Positions 42,465-49,982 of a stretch of 64,000 nucleotides of DNA are shown here, piece after piece. This stretch comes from CAXSBR01 sp964252015 (GTDB lineage Bacteria; Actinomycetota; Actinomycetes; Mycobacteriales; Jatrophihabitantaceae). Position 1 is the stretch's first letter. Every line of letters starts with the position of its first letter. The DNA lies in contig CAXULW010000015.1 in assembly GCA_964252015.1 (NCBI GenBank), forward strand, positions 13,128 through 77,127. The letters are read 5' to 3'. The translations under genes were made by a program, and so were the position numbers. The notes under the pieces were generated by a model. The model did not search any database, was not told the DNA's origin, and saw nothing but the letters and a program-made list of their open reading frames with translations.

Positions 42465-44825
42465 TCACGGCTGGGCGGTGTCGTGGTCGGCGACGGTCAT
42501 GGCCAGGGCCGCGGCCAGCCGGGCCAGCGCGCCGTCAAGCAGGGTGAGGTCGCGCAGCGCCAGCCGCAGCGGGCTGTCACCCGCGGGCAGGGCCCGGGCG
42601 GCGATCTCGACCAGCGCGGCCGACCGCACGTACGTCCCGTGCTCGCCGGTGGCGATCCGGTTGTCGATGGCTACGGCCGACGCGCGCAGCTGCTCGGCCG
42701 CCGCGGGCAGGCCCGGCAGGTCGCAGGCGTCCACCGACTCCACTGCCGCGGCGAGCGACCGGGCGTAGCCGCGCGCGGCCGCGCTGACGGTGCGGATCTC
42801 CCCGAGCTGGTCGGAGTTGCGCCCGAACGTGGCCCGGCGCAGCGGTGCCGCCGTGGCCTCCAGCCCGGCGTAGGCAGCGTCCAGCGAACGCACGGCCGGC
42901 CGGAGCGAGCCGGTGGGCGCATCGGGTGCGCAGGTCAGCCGGTCGAGGGAATCGTCCACCACCGAGGTCAGCGCGCGGAACCACAACAGCACACCGGCCG
43001 AGAGCACCCGTTGCGGGCGCAGCGGGACGATGAACAGCACGGTGATGACGACCGCGCCGACCCCGATCGCCGTCTCGCCCAGCCGCAGCACCAGCAGGTG
43101 CCAGCTGAACTCGCCCAGCTGCTTGTAGAGCTGGGACATGGTGACGGTGACCCCGATGACCATGAACGTGTAGTTCACCCGGATCAGGTAGATGCCGAAG
43201 AACAACGCGACCAGCACGATGCCCAGCGACAGCCAGACCTGGCCGCCGGTGACCCGCACGAGCAGGTCGCCGACGACGATGCCGACCACCGTCCCGCCCA
43301 CCCGGAACAGCGCCTTGCGCACCTGCTCGCCGGAGTTGGTGGTGGCCATGAACGCGAGGAACGTCGACAGCACGGCCCAGTACAGGCGCGGCCCGGAGAG
43401 CAGGTCGCCGACCACGACGGCGATCGTCCCCGCGACGCCGGCCTGGATGGACGCGCGGACGTAGGTCGGCATGGCCGCCCGGTCGAGCCGCCCGCCGCGC
43501 CCCGGTGTGGTCGACGCCGCCGTACTGGCCGTGACCGAGCCGGGCAGGAAACCCGAGTTCAGCCCGATCGCCGGCGTGAACGGTTCGGGGTCTGATCCGT
43601 CGGTCGTGGGTTCCGGCGCCGTCTCCAGTTCGACGCGTGCGGTGGCGTAGATGTCGATCGTCCCGCCGAGGCGGTGGGCCAACATCATCAAGCGGGCGTC
43701 GTCGTCGGCGTAGGCCCGCAGCCGGTCGGCCGCGGCCCGGGCGGTGTCCCAGTCCTCGGCCAACAACGCGGTCAGACCGGCCTGGCCCAGGGCGCGCACC
43801 GGGGCCGGGGCGCCGACGGAAACCAGCGCCGCGGCGAAGCGGGCCAGGTTGGCCAGGGCCAGTTCGGCCTCGAACAGCCGTTGGGCCCGGGCCGCGGCCG
43901 TGTCCGGCACCGCCAGTGTCAGCTGGGCGTCGATCATCAGCGTCGATTCGTTCAGGCGCACGACCTGACGCCGCAGCCGCTCCGTCGTCGCCTCCACGGC
44001 CCGCGGGTCGGGCGAGCCCGCACCGCTGCGGATGTCGGCGCCGACGATCTCGGCGCTGAGCAGGAGCAGCCGGCGCGCCCGGGCGTCCCACGACCGCCGC
44101 ATCCGCACCAGGGTCCGCACCGGATCGGGTCGAAAGATCACGAACCGCACGAGCAACGACGCCACCAGGCCGATGAGCAGATCGGCGGCCAGCCAGCCGA
44201 CGTCGTGCAGGCCGAGCTCCTTGTGCAGGAAGAAGCCGAGAAACCCGCCGTTGAAGGCGACCAGGCCGGCGGCGAAACCCCGCGGTCCCCACCGGCGCAC
44301 GTACACTCCGCCGGCCAGCAAGACGACCAGATAGATCAGCGAGACGACCCGGTGGGACCCCAGCGCCAACCCGAGCGCCATCGCGGCGATCATCGGCACC
44401 GGCAGCACCGCGGTCGACAGCAGCTGGCCGCGCGGGGTGGCGTCGTGGACGGTGAACCCGGCCATCATCGCCACCATGCCGGCCAGCAGCATCGACACGA
44501 TCAGCAGCGCGTGGTTCTCGGCCGTGATCACCGGGGCCGGACCCGCGGACGCCGGCAGCTGCAATGCCCCGGTCAGGTTGACGAACGCATCCACCGCCGC
44601 CACCGCGACGGCGATGCCGAGCACGGCCTGCAGCGCCGTGCGCAGCTGGGTCAGGCCGGGATCGGCGCCGGCCAGCCGGTCGACGGCCTCGCGCAGGTAG
44701 GCCCGCACGGACGCGGCCGGCGGCTGGACCGTCAGCGCGTCGTCGGTCAGCCCGCGCTGGGCCGGCGGACCGCTGCCGTCGCGGGAACGGCCGTCCCGCG
44801 GATCGACGGGGGAGGTGACGGCCAC
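42465..44825 (-). CDS. FUSC-family membrane protein
   Basis: 786 residues with two sets of five to six transmembrane helices (about 45-200 and 420-570) each followed by a cytoplasmic helical region, the duplicated layout of FUSC/aromatic-acid exporter (YccS/AaeB-like) proteins. The second half contains the FUSC signature ASIQAGVAGTIAVVVGDLLSG and KALFRVGGTVVGIVVGDLL. Role: probably efflux of aromatic or other weak acids; substrate unknown. GTG start at 44825-44823. Divergent from the HIT gene with 72 bp between starts. Confidence 0.88.
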   Translation of the reverse strand: MAVTSPVDPRDGRSRDGSGPPAQRGLTDDALTVQPPAASVRAYLREAVDRLAGADPGLTQLRTALQAVLGIAVAVAAVDAFVNLTGALQLPASAGPAPVITAENHALLIVSMLLAGMVAMMAGFTVHDATPRGQLLSTAVLPVPMIAAMALGLALGSHRVVSLIYLVVLLAGGVYVRRWGPRGFAAGLVAFNGGFLGFFLHKELGLHDVGWLAADLLIGLVASLLVRFVIFRPDPVRTLVRMRRSWDARARRLLLLSAEIVGADIRSGAGSPDPRAVEATTERLRRQVVRLNESTLMIDAQLTLAVPDTAAARAQRLFEAELALANLARFAAALVSVGAPAPVRALGQAGLTALLAEDWDTARAAADRLRAYADDDARLMMLAHRLGGTIDIYATARVELETAPEPTTDGSDPEPFTPAIGLNSGFLPGSVTASTAASTTPGRGGRLDRAAMPTYVRASIQAGVAGTIAVVVGDLLSGPRLYWAVLSTFLAFMATTNSGEQVRKALFRVGGTVVGIVVGDLLVRVTGGQVWLSLGIVLVALFFGIYLIRVNYTFMVIGVTVTMSQLYKQLGEFSWHLLVLRLGETAIGVGAVVITVLFIVPLRPQRVLSAGVLLWFRALTSVVDDSLDRLTCAPDAPTGSLRPAVRSLDAAYAGLEATAAPLRRATFGRNSDQLGEIRTVSAAARGYARSLAAAVESVDACDLPGLPAAAEQLRASAVAIDNRIATGEHGTYVRSAALVEIAARALPAGDSPLRLALRDLTLLDGALARLAAALAMTVADHDTAQP

Positions 44826-44885
44826 CGGTCCATGATCCGCCCCGGCCGAGGCGAGTGGCCGACGCGGGTTGCCGGCGGTGCGCGC

Positions 44886-44891
44886 TATGGT
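44886..44891 (+). promoter_or_regulatory. Likely -10 element of the HIT gene
   Basis: TATGGT ends 6 nt before GTG 44898. Confidence 0.45.
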
Positions 44892-44897
44892 CCCGGC

Positions 44898-45236
44898 GTG
44901 GCCCAAGACTGCTTGTTCTGCTCGATGGTGGCCGGCGACATCCCGGTCGAAACCGTCTACTCCGACGACGCGGTTATCGCATTCCCTGACATCAACCCGC
45001 AGGCGCCTACGCACGTGCTGGTCGTGCCCCGCACGCACGTCCGGGACCTGGTTGAGCTAGCCGCTGACGCCGATCTGTCCGCGCAGGTGCTGGCCGGGAT
45101 CCGGGCCACCGTCGCGGCGCTCGGCGTCGAGCAGTTCCGCACCGTCTTCAACACCGGCGCCGAGGTCGGCCAGAGCGTCTTCCACGTGCACGCCCACGTC
45201 CTGGCCGGGCGCCCCTTCGGCTGGCCCCCGGGCTGA
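44898..45236 (+). CDS. HIT-family nucleotide hydrolase
   Basis: 112-residue HINT-like protein. Opening CLFCSMVAGDIP, a zinc-binding Cys pair (C5, C8), central THVLVVPRTHVRDL, and the histidine triad FHVHAHVLAG that carries the catalytic His. HINT enzymes hydrolyse AMP-amidates such as aminoacyl-AMP. The gene normally sits between rsmE and phoH in actinobacteria; here the FUSC gene and an EamA/LysR pair are inserted around it. The 3' 180 nt overlap the tail of the opposite EamA gene. Confidence 0.93.
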   Translation: MAQDCLFCSMVAGDIPVETVYSDDAVIAFPDINPQAPTHVLVVPRTHVRDLVELAADADLSAQVLAGIRATVAALGVEQFRTVFNTGAEVGQSVFHVHAHVLAGRPFGWPPG

Positions 45237-46232
45237 CGCCTCGGCCGACTCGCGCGCCTCAGCGGACCCGCACGCCCCAGCGGACCCGCGCACCTCGGTG
45301 GACCCGTGCGCCTCGGCGGACCCGCTCGGCTCGGCCGACTCACGCATCCGGGATCGGCTGCGGCGGGCGGCGGTGACGCTGATGCCCGCGCTCGCCGTCA
45401 TGACCAGGACGATGCCGAGCACCTGCCGCAGCGGCAGCGTCTGGTCCAGCACGAGCAGACCGGCCAGCGCGGCCACGGCCGGGTTGAGGCTGGTGAGCAC
45501 CCCGAACACCGCGGTCGGCAACCGGCGCAGGGCGAGCAGGTCGAAGCTGTACGGGATGGCCGAGGACAGCACGCCGACGGTCAGCCCGAGGGCCAGCGTG
45601 GACGGACGCCACAGCGCGGTCCCGGCCACGGCCAGCCCGGCCGGGAGCACGAGCACGGCGGCCACCGCGGTGGCCAGGCTCAGCCCGGCCAGACCGGTGC
45701 CGGTGCGCCCGACCCGGCCGCTGATCAGGATGTACGCCGCCCAGCACAGCGCCGCGGTGAGCGCGAACGCGATGCCGGCCAGGTCGTTCCCGGCCAGCGT
45801 GCCCCCGATCGCCGCCACCCCGGCCGCGGCCGGCAGCGCCCACACCCGTTCCCGCCACGACGACGCGGTAACGATCGACACGCCCAGCGGCCCGAGGAAC
45901 TCCAGGGTGATCACGGTGGCCAGCGGCAGTCGGTCGAGGGCGAGATAGAGCGACGAGTTCATCACCACGAAGACCAGCCCGAAGACCAGCGACGCGCCCA
46001 GGTCGGCACGCCGCCAGTGCACGCGCCACGGCCGGGCCAGCGCCACCAGCACCAGCGTCGCGCCGAGCAGGCGCAGGCTGACCGTGCCGAGCGGGCCGAC
46101 CCGGGGGAACAGCTCGGCCGCGAGCGCGGCGCCGAACTGCACCGATCCGACGCTGGCCGTGGCCAGCCCGATGCCCTCGGGCACGGTCCGCGACGTCATC
46201 TCGTACGCGCGGGTGGTGGCGGGCACGGACAT
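45057..46232 (-). CDS. EamA/RhtA-type exporter with repeat-rich C-terminal tail
   Basis: 391 residues. Residues 10-300 form ten membrane helices in two EamA repeats (MNSSLYLALDRLPLATVITLEFLGPL; VLTSLNPAVAALAGLLVLDQTL), most like the threonine/homoserine exporter RhtA. The remaining ~95 residues are a Gly/Ser/Ala/Glu tail made of GSAEA-type units (15-bp repeats at about 45240-45340) that continues antisense through half of the HIT gene before a stop. ATG 46232-46230 start. Divergent LysR regulator suggests inducible control. Confidence 0.85.
   Translation of the reverse strand: MSVPATTRAYEMTSRTVPEGIGLATASVGSVQFGAALAAELFPRVGPLGTVSLRLLGATLVLVALARPWRVHWRRADLGASLVFGLVFVVMNSSLYLALDRLPLATVITLEFLGPLGVSIVTASSWRERVWALPAAAGVAAIGGTLAGNDLAGIAFALTAALCWAAYILISGRVGRTGTGLAGLSLATAVAAVLVLPAGLAVAGTALWRPSTLALGLTVGVLSSAIPYSFDLLALRRLPTAVFGVLTSLNPAVAALAGLLVLDQTLPLRQVLGIVLVMTASAGISVTAARRSRSRMRESAEPSGSAEAHGSTEVRGSAGACGSAEARESAEASARGPAEGAPGQDVGVHVEDALADLGAGVEDGAELLDAERRDGGPDPGQHLRGQIGVSG
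45240..45345 (-). repeat. 15-bp repeats in the EamA gene tail
   Basis: Six to seven imperfect units (plus-strand CTCGGCGGACCCG-like), coding for GSAEA/RGSAE patterns. Confidence 0.8.
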
Positions 46233-46282
46233 GACCGTGACGTTATGGTCGCCCGCCGTCGAACGGAAATGCCGGCCGGCGA

Positions 46283-46294
46283 AGCATTTATGCT
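46283..46294 (+). promoter_or_regulatory. Palindrome and -10 element in the LysR-EamA divergent region
   Basis: AGCATTTATGCT has 5-bp inverted arms; its TATGCT (46289-46294) is 8 nt before the LysR ATG. It may be both promoter and autoregulatory operator, as is common for LysR pairs. The divergent gap is 70 bp. Confidence 0.45.
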
Positions 46295-46302
46295 CGAGGT
46301 GC

Positions 46303-47223
46303 ATGAATACCGATCAGCTGGAGCTGCGCCAGCTCCGGGCCTTCCTCGCCCTGGCCGAGGAGGGCACCTTCCCCGACGCCGCGATCCGGGTGGGCACCAG
46401 TCAGTCCGGGCTCAGCCGCAGCATCGCCCGGCTGGAGGCCGCAGTGGGCGTCCGGCTGGTGGAACGTACGACGCGCTCGGTGGCGCTCACCGCGGCCGGG
46501 ACGTCGTTCTACCGGCAGGTTTCCGGCGTGCTGCGCCAGCTCGACGATGCCGTCGCCGGTGTACGGGGCGAGACCCGGGCGCTGCGTCTCGGCTACGCGT
46601 GGGCCGCTCTCGGCCGGCACACCAGCCCGATCCTGCGCGACTGGCGGGCCCGTCACCCCGACCTGCCGCTGGAGGTGCACCGGGTCGAGGAACGCACGGC
46701 GGGCCTGGCCCGCGGCCGGACCGACATCGCGGTGATCCGCGGCGAGGTCGATCCCGATCATCTGCACGAGGAGTACCTGCACGCCGAGCTGCTCACCCGC
46801 GAAGGCCGGGTGGCCGTGCTGCCCATCGGGCATCCCCTGGCCAACCGGGCGGCCGTCGGGATCGACGAGCTGACCGACGACCCGATCGCCCGGAACTCCG
46901 CGATCGGGACGACCACGCTCGATCTCTGGCCACCCGACGCGCAGCCGCGGGCGGTGCTCGAGCTCGACAACATCGACGAGTGGCTGACGGTGATCGCGTC
47001 CGGCGCCGCCGTCGGGGTGACCCCGGAATCGACGCCGTACCAGCACGCGCACGCCGGCGTCGTCTTCGTGCCGGTGCGCTCGGTGCCGCCGGTCCCGGTG
47101 TACCTGGTGTGGCCCCGGGTCGGCGCCCACCCGGGCGTGGCGGAGCTGGTCGAGCTGGTCCGAGCTCACCTGGGCCCCGCTGTGGATGTCGACGTCGACC
47201 CGGCGCCGGCCGGACCTGCGTGA
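46303..47223 (+). CDS. LysR-family transcriptional regulator
   Basis: 306 residues: N-terminal winged helix-turn-helix (LRQLRAFLALAEEGTFPDAAIRVGTSQSGLSRSIARLE) followed by a substrate-binding domain (LRLGYAWAALG to VYLVWPR). ATG 46303 has GAGGTG 3 nt upstream. Encoded divergently from the EamA exporter, which it probably controls in response to an exported metabolite; the inducer is unknown. Confidence 0.92.
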   Translation: MNTDQLELRQLRAFLALAEEGTFPDAAIRVGTSQSGLSRSIARLEAAVGVRLVERTTRSVALTAAGTSFYRQVSGVLRQLDDAVAGVRGETRALRLGYAWAALGRHTSPILRDWRARHPDLPLEVHRVEERTAGLARGRTDIAVIRGEVDPDHLHEEYLHAELLTREGRVAVLPIGHPLANRAAVGIDELTDDPIARNSAIGTTTLDLWPPDAQPRAVLELDNIDEWLTVIASGAAVGVTPESTPYQHAHAGVVFVPVRSVPPVPVYLVWPRVGAHPGVAELVELVRAHLGPAVDVDVDPAPAGPA

Positions 47224-47255
47224 GATTGTCGACGCGACGGTCCGGAGCCCGCGGG

Positions 47256-47261
47256 TAGGAT
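47256..47261 (+). promoter_or_regulatory. Possible -10 element upstream of phoH
   Basis: TAGGAT in the 88-bp LysR-phoH gap, about 50 nt before the phoH start; would produce a short 5' leader. Confidence 0.35.
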
Positions 47262-47311
47262 CGTCAGCACCAGCCGGACGACCTTCGAGGTGCAGAAGCC
47301 ACTTGAGTGAC

Positions 47312-49309
47312 GTGTCAGAGACGCCCGTGAACGAACCCGTCTCGACCACCCTCATCGTCCCGGGTGACCAATCGATGGTTGCCCTGCTCGGCTCGGGAGA
47401 CGAGCTGCTGCGGGTGATCGAGCGGTCTGTGGTCAGCGACGTGCACGTGCGCGGCAACGAGATCACCATCACCGGCAAGGCCTCCGACAACGCGGTAGCC
47501 GTGCGGCTGTTCGAGGAGCTGCTCGACCTGATCCGCGGCGGCACCGTGCTCAGTCAGGACGCGGTCAGCCGGACGATGGGCATCCTCACCAGCGACTCCG
47601 GCGAGCGCCCGGCGGATGTTTTGAGCCTCAACATCCTGTCCCGTCGGGGCAAGAACATCCGGCCGAAGACGTTGAACCAGAAGCGCTACGTCGACGCGAT
47701 CGACCACCACACGGTCGTGTTCGGCATCGGCCCGGCCGGCACCGGCAAGACCTACCTGGCCGTGGCCAAGGCCGTGCAGGCGCTGCAGGCCAAGCAGGTC
47801 AACCGCATAATCCTGACCCGTCCCGCGGTCGAGGCCGGTGAGCGGCTGGGCTTCCTGCCCGGCACCCTGTTCGACAAGATCGACCCGTACCTGCGCCCGC
47901 TGCTCGACGCCCTGCACGACATGGTCGACCCCGAGTCGATCCCGCGCCTCATGGCCGCCGGCACGATCGAAATCGCCCCCCTGGCCTACATGCGCGGCCG
48001 CGCGCAGCCGTACTCGACCCAGGTGGCCACCCCATCGGGATTCCGGTCGCTGGGCACGCTCGAGGTCGGCGATCTCGTGATCGGCTCCGACGGCACGCCG
48101 ACGCCCGTGCTTGGCATCTACCCGCAAGGGGAGAAGGAAGTCTTCCGGGTGCAGACCCAGGACGGCGCCTCGACCCTGTGCTGCGGGGAGCACCTGTGGT
48201 CGGTGCGCACCGTGGACGATCGCTCGCACGGCCGTCCGTCGCGCGTGCTGGAGACCCGCGAGATGATCGGCCACCTCAAGCGCGGACGGGTACGGCGCTA
48301 CGAACTGCCGCTGGTGCGACCGGTCGAGTTCGAGCCGCGCGAGACGCCGATGGACGCCTACGCCCTCGGGTTGCTCCTCGGTGACGGCTGCCTCACCACC
48401 CAGACCGCACCGTCCCTCCCGACGGCTGGGGCAGCATCGCGTGGCGGCACGATGGTCGCCGACCCGGTCACCGAGGTCGTCGCCGATCTCGGGCTTGCTG
48501 ATTTGCAGTCGGCCACCACATTCGTCCCGAGTGCGTATCTGTCCAACTCCGCCGCAGTCCGGGTCGCGGTCCTGCAAGGTTTGCTGGACCACGATGGCGG
48601 CGTGGTGACCGGGGGCGGCGGTATCGAGTACACAACGACCTCCGAGCGGCTGCGCGACGATGTGGTCTGGATCGTTCGCTCACTCGGCGGCGTTGCTTCC
48701 TGGCGTCTGGACCGGGCCGTTGAGCACCGTCATGACTCTTACGTTCTCGAGATTCGGTTGCCCGCCGAGGTCGAGCCGTTCCGACTTCGTCGCAAACGGG
48801 ACGCCTACCGCGAGTCCGGGGGCGGAACACCGATGCGGTTCATCGACAGCATCGAATCGGTGGGCATGCACGACACCATGTGCATCCAGGTGGCCGCGGT
48901 GGATTCGCTCTACGTCACCGACGACTTCCTCGTCACCCACAACACGCTGAACGACGCGTTCATCATTTTGGACGAGGCGCAGAACACCACGTTGGAGCAG
49001 ATGAAGATGTTCCTGACCCGGTTGGGGTTCGGGTCCAGGGTTGTCGTCACCGGCGACGTCACCCAGGTCGACCTGCCCGGGGGGACGCAGAGCGGCCTGC
49101 GGGTCGTGCGCGACATCCTCGGCGACATCGACGACGTGCACTTCGAGCAGCTGACGTCGGCCGACGTGGTCCGGCATCGGCTGGTGGCCGAGATCGTCGA
49201 TGCCTACGCCCGGTGGGACGAGCGCACCGCGCAGAGCGGCCCGCAGTCGGCCCACCCGCAGTCGACCCGCCAGCAGGGCCCGCGTTCGGCGCGCGGCCAG
49301 CGCTCCTGA
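47312..49309 (+). CDS. phoH: PhoH-like ATPase precursor interrupted by an intein
   Basis: 665 residues: 351 of host protein plus a 314-residue intein (231-544). The host protein is a PhoH-type ATPase (RNA-helicase-like fold, encoded beside ybeY, suggesting rRNA/ribosome metabolism): IRPKTLNQKRYVDAID, Walker A GPAGTGKT (140-147), RPAVEAGERLGFLPG, LAYMRGR | TLNDAFIILDEAQNTT (Walker B after the insertion) and VTGDVTQVDLPGG. A functional enzyme requires removal of the intein because it separates the two Walker motifs. Start is GTG 47312, GTG 47327 or TTG 47303; none has a strong ribosome site. Order phoH-ybeY-corC-like as in Rv2368c-Rv2366c. Confidence 0.95.
   Translation: MSETPVNEPVSTTLIVPGDQSMVALLGSGDELLRVIERSVVSDVHVRGNEITITGKASDNAVAVRLFEELLDLIRGGTVLSQDAVSRTMGILTSDSGERPADVLSLNILSRRGKNIRPKTLNQKRYVDAIDHHTVVFGIGPAGTGKTYLAVAKAVQALQAKQVNRIILTRPAVEAGERLGFLPGTLFDKIDPYLRPLLDALHDMVDPESIPRLMAAGTIEIAPLAYMRGRAQPYSTQVATPSGFRSLGTLEVGDLVIGSDGTPTPVLGIYPQGEKEVFRVQTQDGASTLCCGEHLWSVRTVDDRSHGRPSRVLETREMIGHLKRGRVRRYELPLVRPVEFEPRETPMDAYALGLLLGDGCLTTQTAPSLPTAGAASRGGTMVADPVTEVVADLGLADLQSATTFVPSAYLSNSAAVRVAVLQGLLDHDGGVVTGGGGIEYTTTSERLRDDVVWIVRSLGGVASWRLDRAVEHRHDSYVLEIRLPAEVEPFRLRRKRDAYRESGGGTPMRFIDSIESVGMHDTMCIQVAAVDSLYVTDDFLVTHNTLNDAFIILDEAQNTTLEQMKMFLTRLGFGSRVVVTGDVTQVDLPGGTQSGLRVVRDILGDIDDVHFEQLTSADVVRHRLVAEIVDAYARWDERTAQSGPQSAHPQSTRQQGPRSARGQRS
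48002..48943 (+). mobile_element. Class 3 intein in PhoH with reduced LAGLIDADG endonuclease
   Basis: 314 residues, first residue Ala, last residues His313-Asn314, next host residue Thr+1. Splicing-block features: Block A AQPYSTQVATPSGF; Block B GASTLCCGEHLW with H64 and Trp66 at B:12; Block F DTMCIQV with Cys294 at F:4; Block G LVTHN with Thr312 at G:5. Trp-Cys-Thr at these positions together with a non-nucleophilic residue 1 defines class 3 inteins, which begin splicing with attack by the Block F Cys. Endonuclease motifs YALGLLLGDGCL (D128) and VLQGLLDHDGG (D198) remain but are only 70 residues apart, shorter than usual. A host insertion point MRGR/TLND is invariant in PhoH, a typical intein site. 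Confidence 0.93.
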
Positions 49310-49354
49310 GCGCCGCACCGTCCCCGCCCTCACGTACGCGACAATGATCTTCTG

Positions 49355-49888
49355 ATGAGCATCGACGTCAACAACGAATCGGGCGCGGTCGTGGACGAGG
49401 TCGCCCTGTCCGAGCTGGCCCGTTCCGTGCTCGACCGGCTGGGCGTCACCCCGCTGGCCGAGCTGTCGATCCTGATCGCCGACGCGACCGCCATGGCCAC
49501 CCTGCACGAGCAATGGATGGACCTGCCCGGGCCGACCGACGTGATGGCCTTCCCGATGGACATGCTGCCCAGCGGCGCCGACTCCTCACCCGGCCAGGGC
49601 CCCGGAGCGCCGCCGGAAGCCGGTCCGGCGCTGCTCGGAGACATCATCCTGTGCCCTGAAGTGGCCGCGACCCAGGCCGCAGCAGCCGGTCACTCGGCCG
49701 AGTCGGAGCTGTTCCTGCTCACCACCCACGGCGTCCTGCACCTGCTCGGCTATGACCACGGCACGCCCGAGGAAGAGACCGAGATGTTCGAGTTGCAGGC
49801 CCGGCTGGTCAACGAGTGGACGGCCGCCAGCGGCCACGAGACCGTGCGGGCGCCGCTACCCGGCACCGCCGGCGAGAAGCGCTCGTGA
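49355..49888 (+). CDS. ybeY: Endoribonuclease YbeY
   Basis: Zinc-dependent RNase maturing the 3' end of 16S rRNA. 177 residues with the signature HGVLHLLGYDHGTPEE, whose three His bind zinc. PTDVMAFPMDM and LGDIILCPEVAATQA are typical. A ~20-residue Pro/Gly-rich insert (PSGADSSPGQGPGAPPEAGP) separates two strands and is longer than in most homologues. ATG 49355. Between phoH and a CorC-like gene, the conserved position. Confidence 0.95.
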   Translation: MSIDVNNESGAVVDEVALSELARSVLDRLGVTPLAELSILIADATAMATLHEQWMDLPGPTDVMAFPMDMLPSGADSSPGQGPGAPPEAGPALLGDIILCPEVAATQAAAAGHSAESELFLLTTHGVLHLLGYDHGTPEEETEMFELQARLVNEWTAASGHETVRAPLPGTAGEKRS

Positions 49889-49904
49889 GCTCGCGAACAC
49901 CCGC

Positions 49905-49964
49905 ACTCCGCGCCCGCCAGAGTCGCGTGGCGGGCCCGATTCGCGTCCCTGGCGGGCGCGGAGT
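49905..49964. repeat. 16-bp inverted repeat between ybeY and the CorC-like gene
   Basis: ACTCCGCGCCCGCCAG (49905-49920) and its exact reverse complement (49949-49964), separated by 28 nt that contain a further GGCGGGC-like block. Both genes run the same way, so it is a terminator, processing site or repeat rather than a convergent terminator. Confidence 0.75.
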
Positions 49965-49982
49965 CGTATGGGGGGTTCCCCG

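Noticed and set aside
47186..47311. Longer PhoH start at 47186
   Set aside because: Overlaps the LysR gene end and adds a non-conserved Arg-rich segment.
48002..48943. Group I/II intron instead of an intein
   Set aside because: The insertion keeps one open frame and shows protein-splicing blocks with His-Asn/Thr junction.
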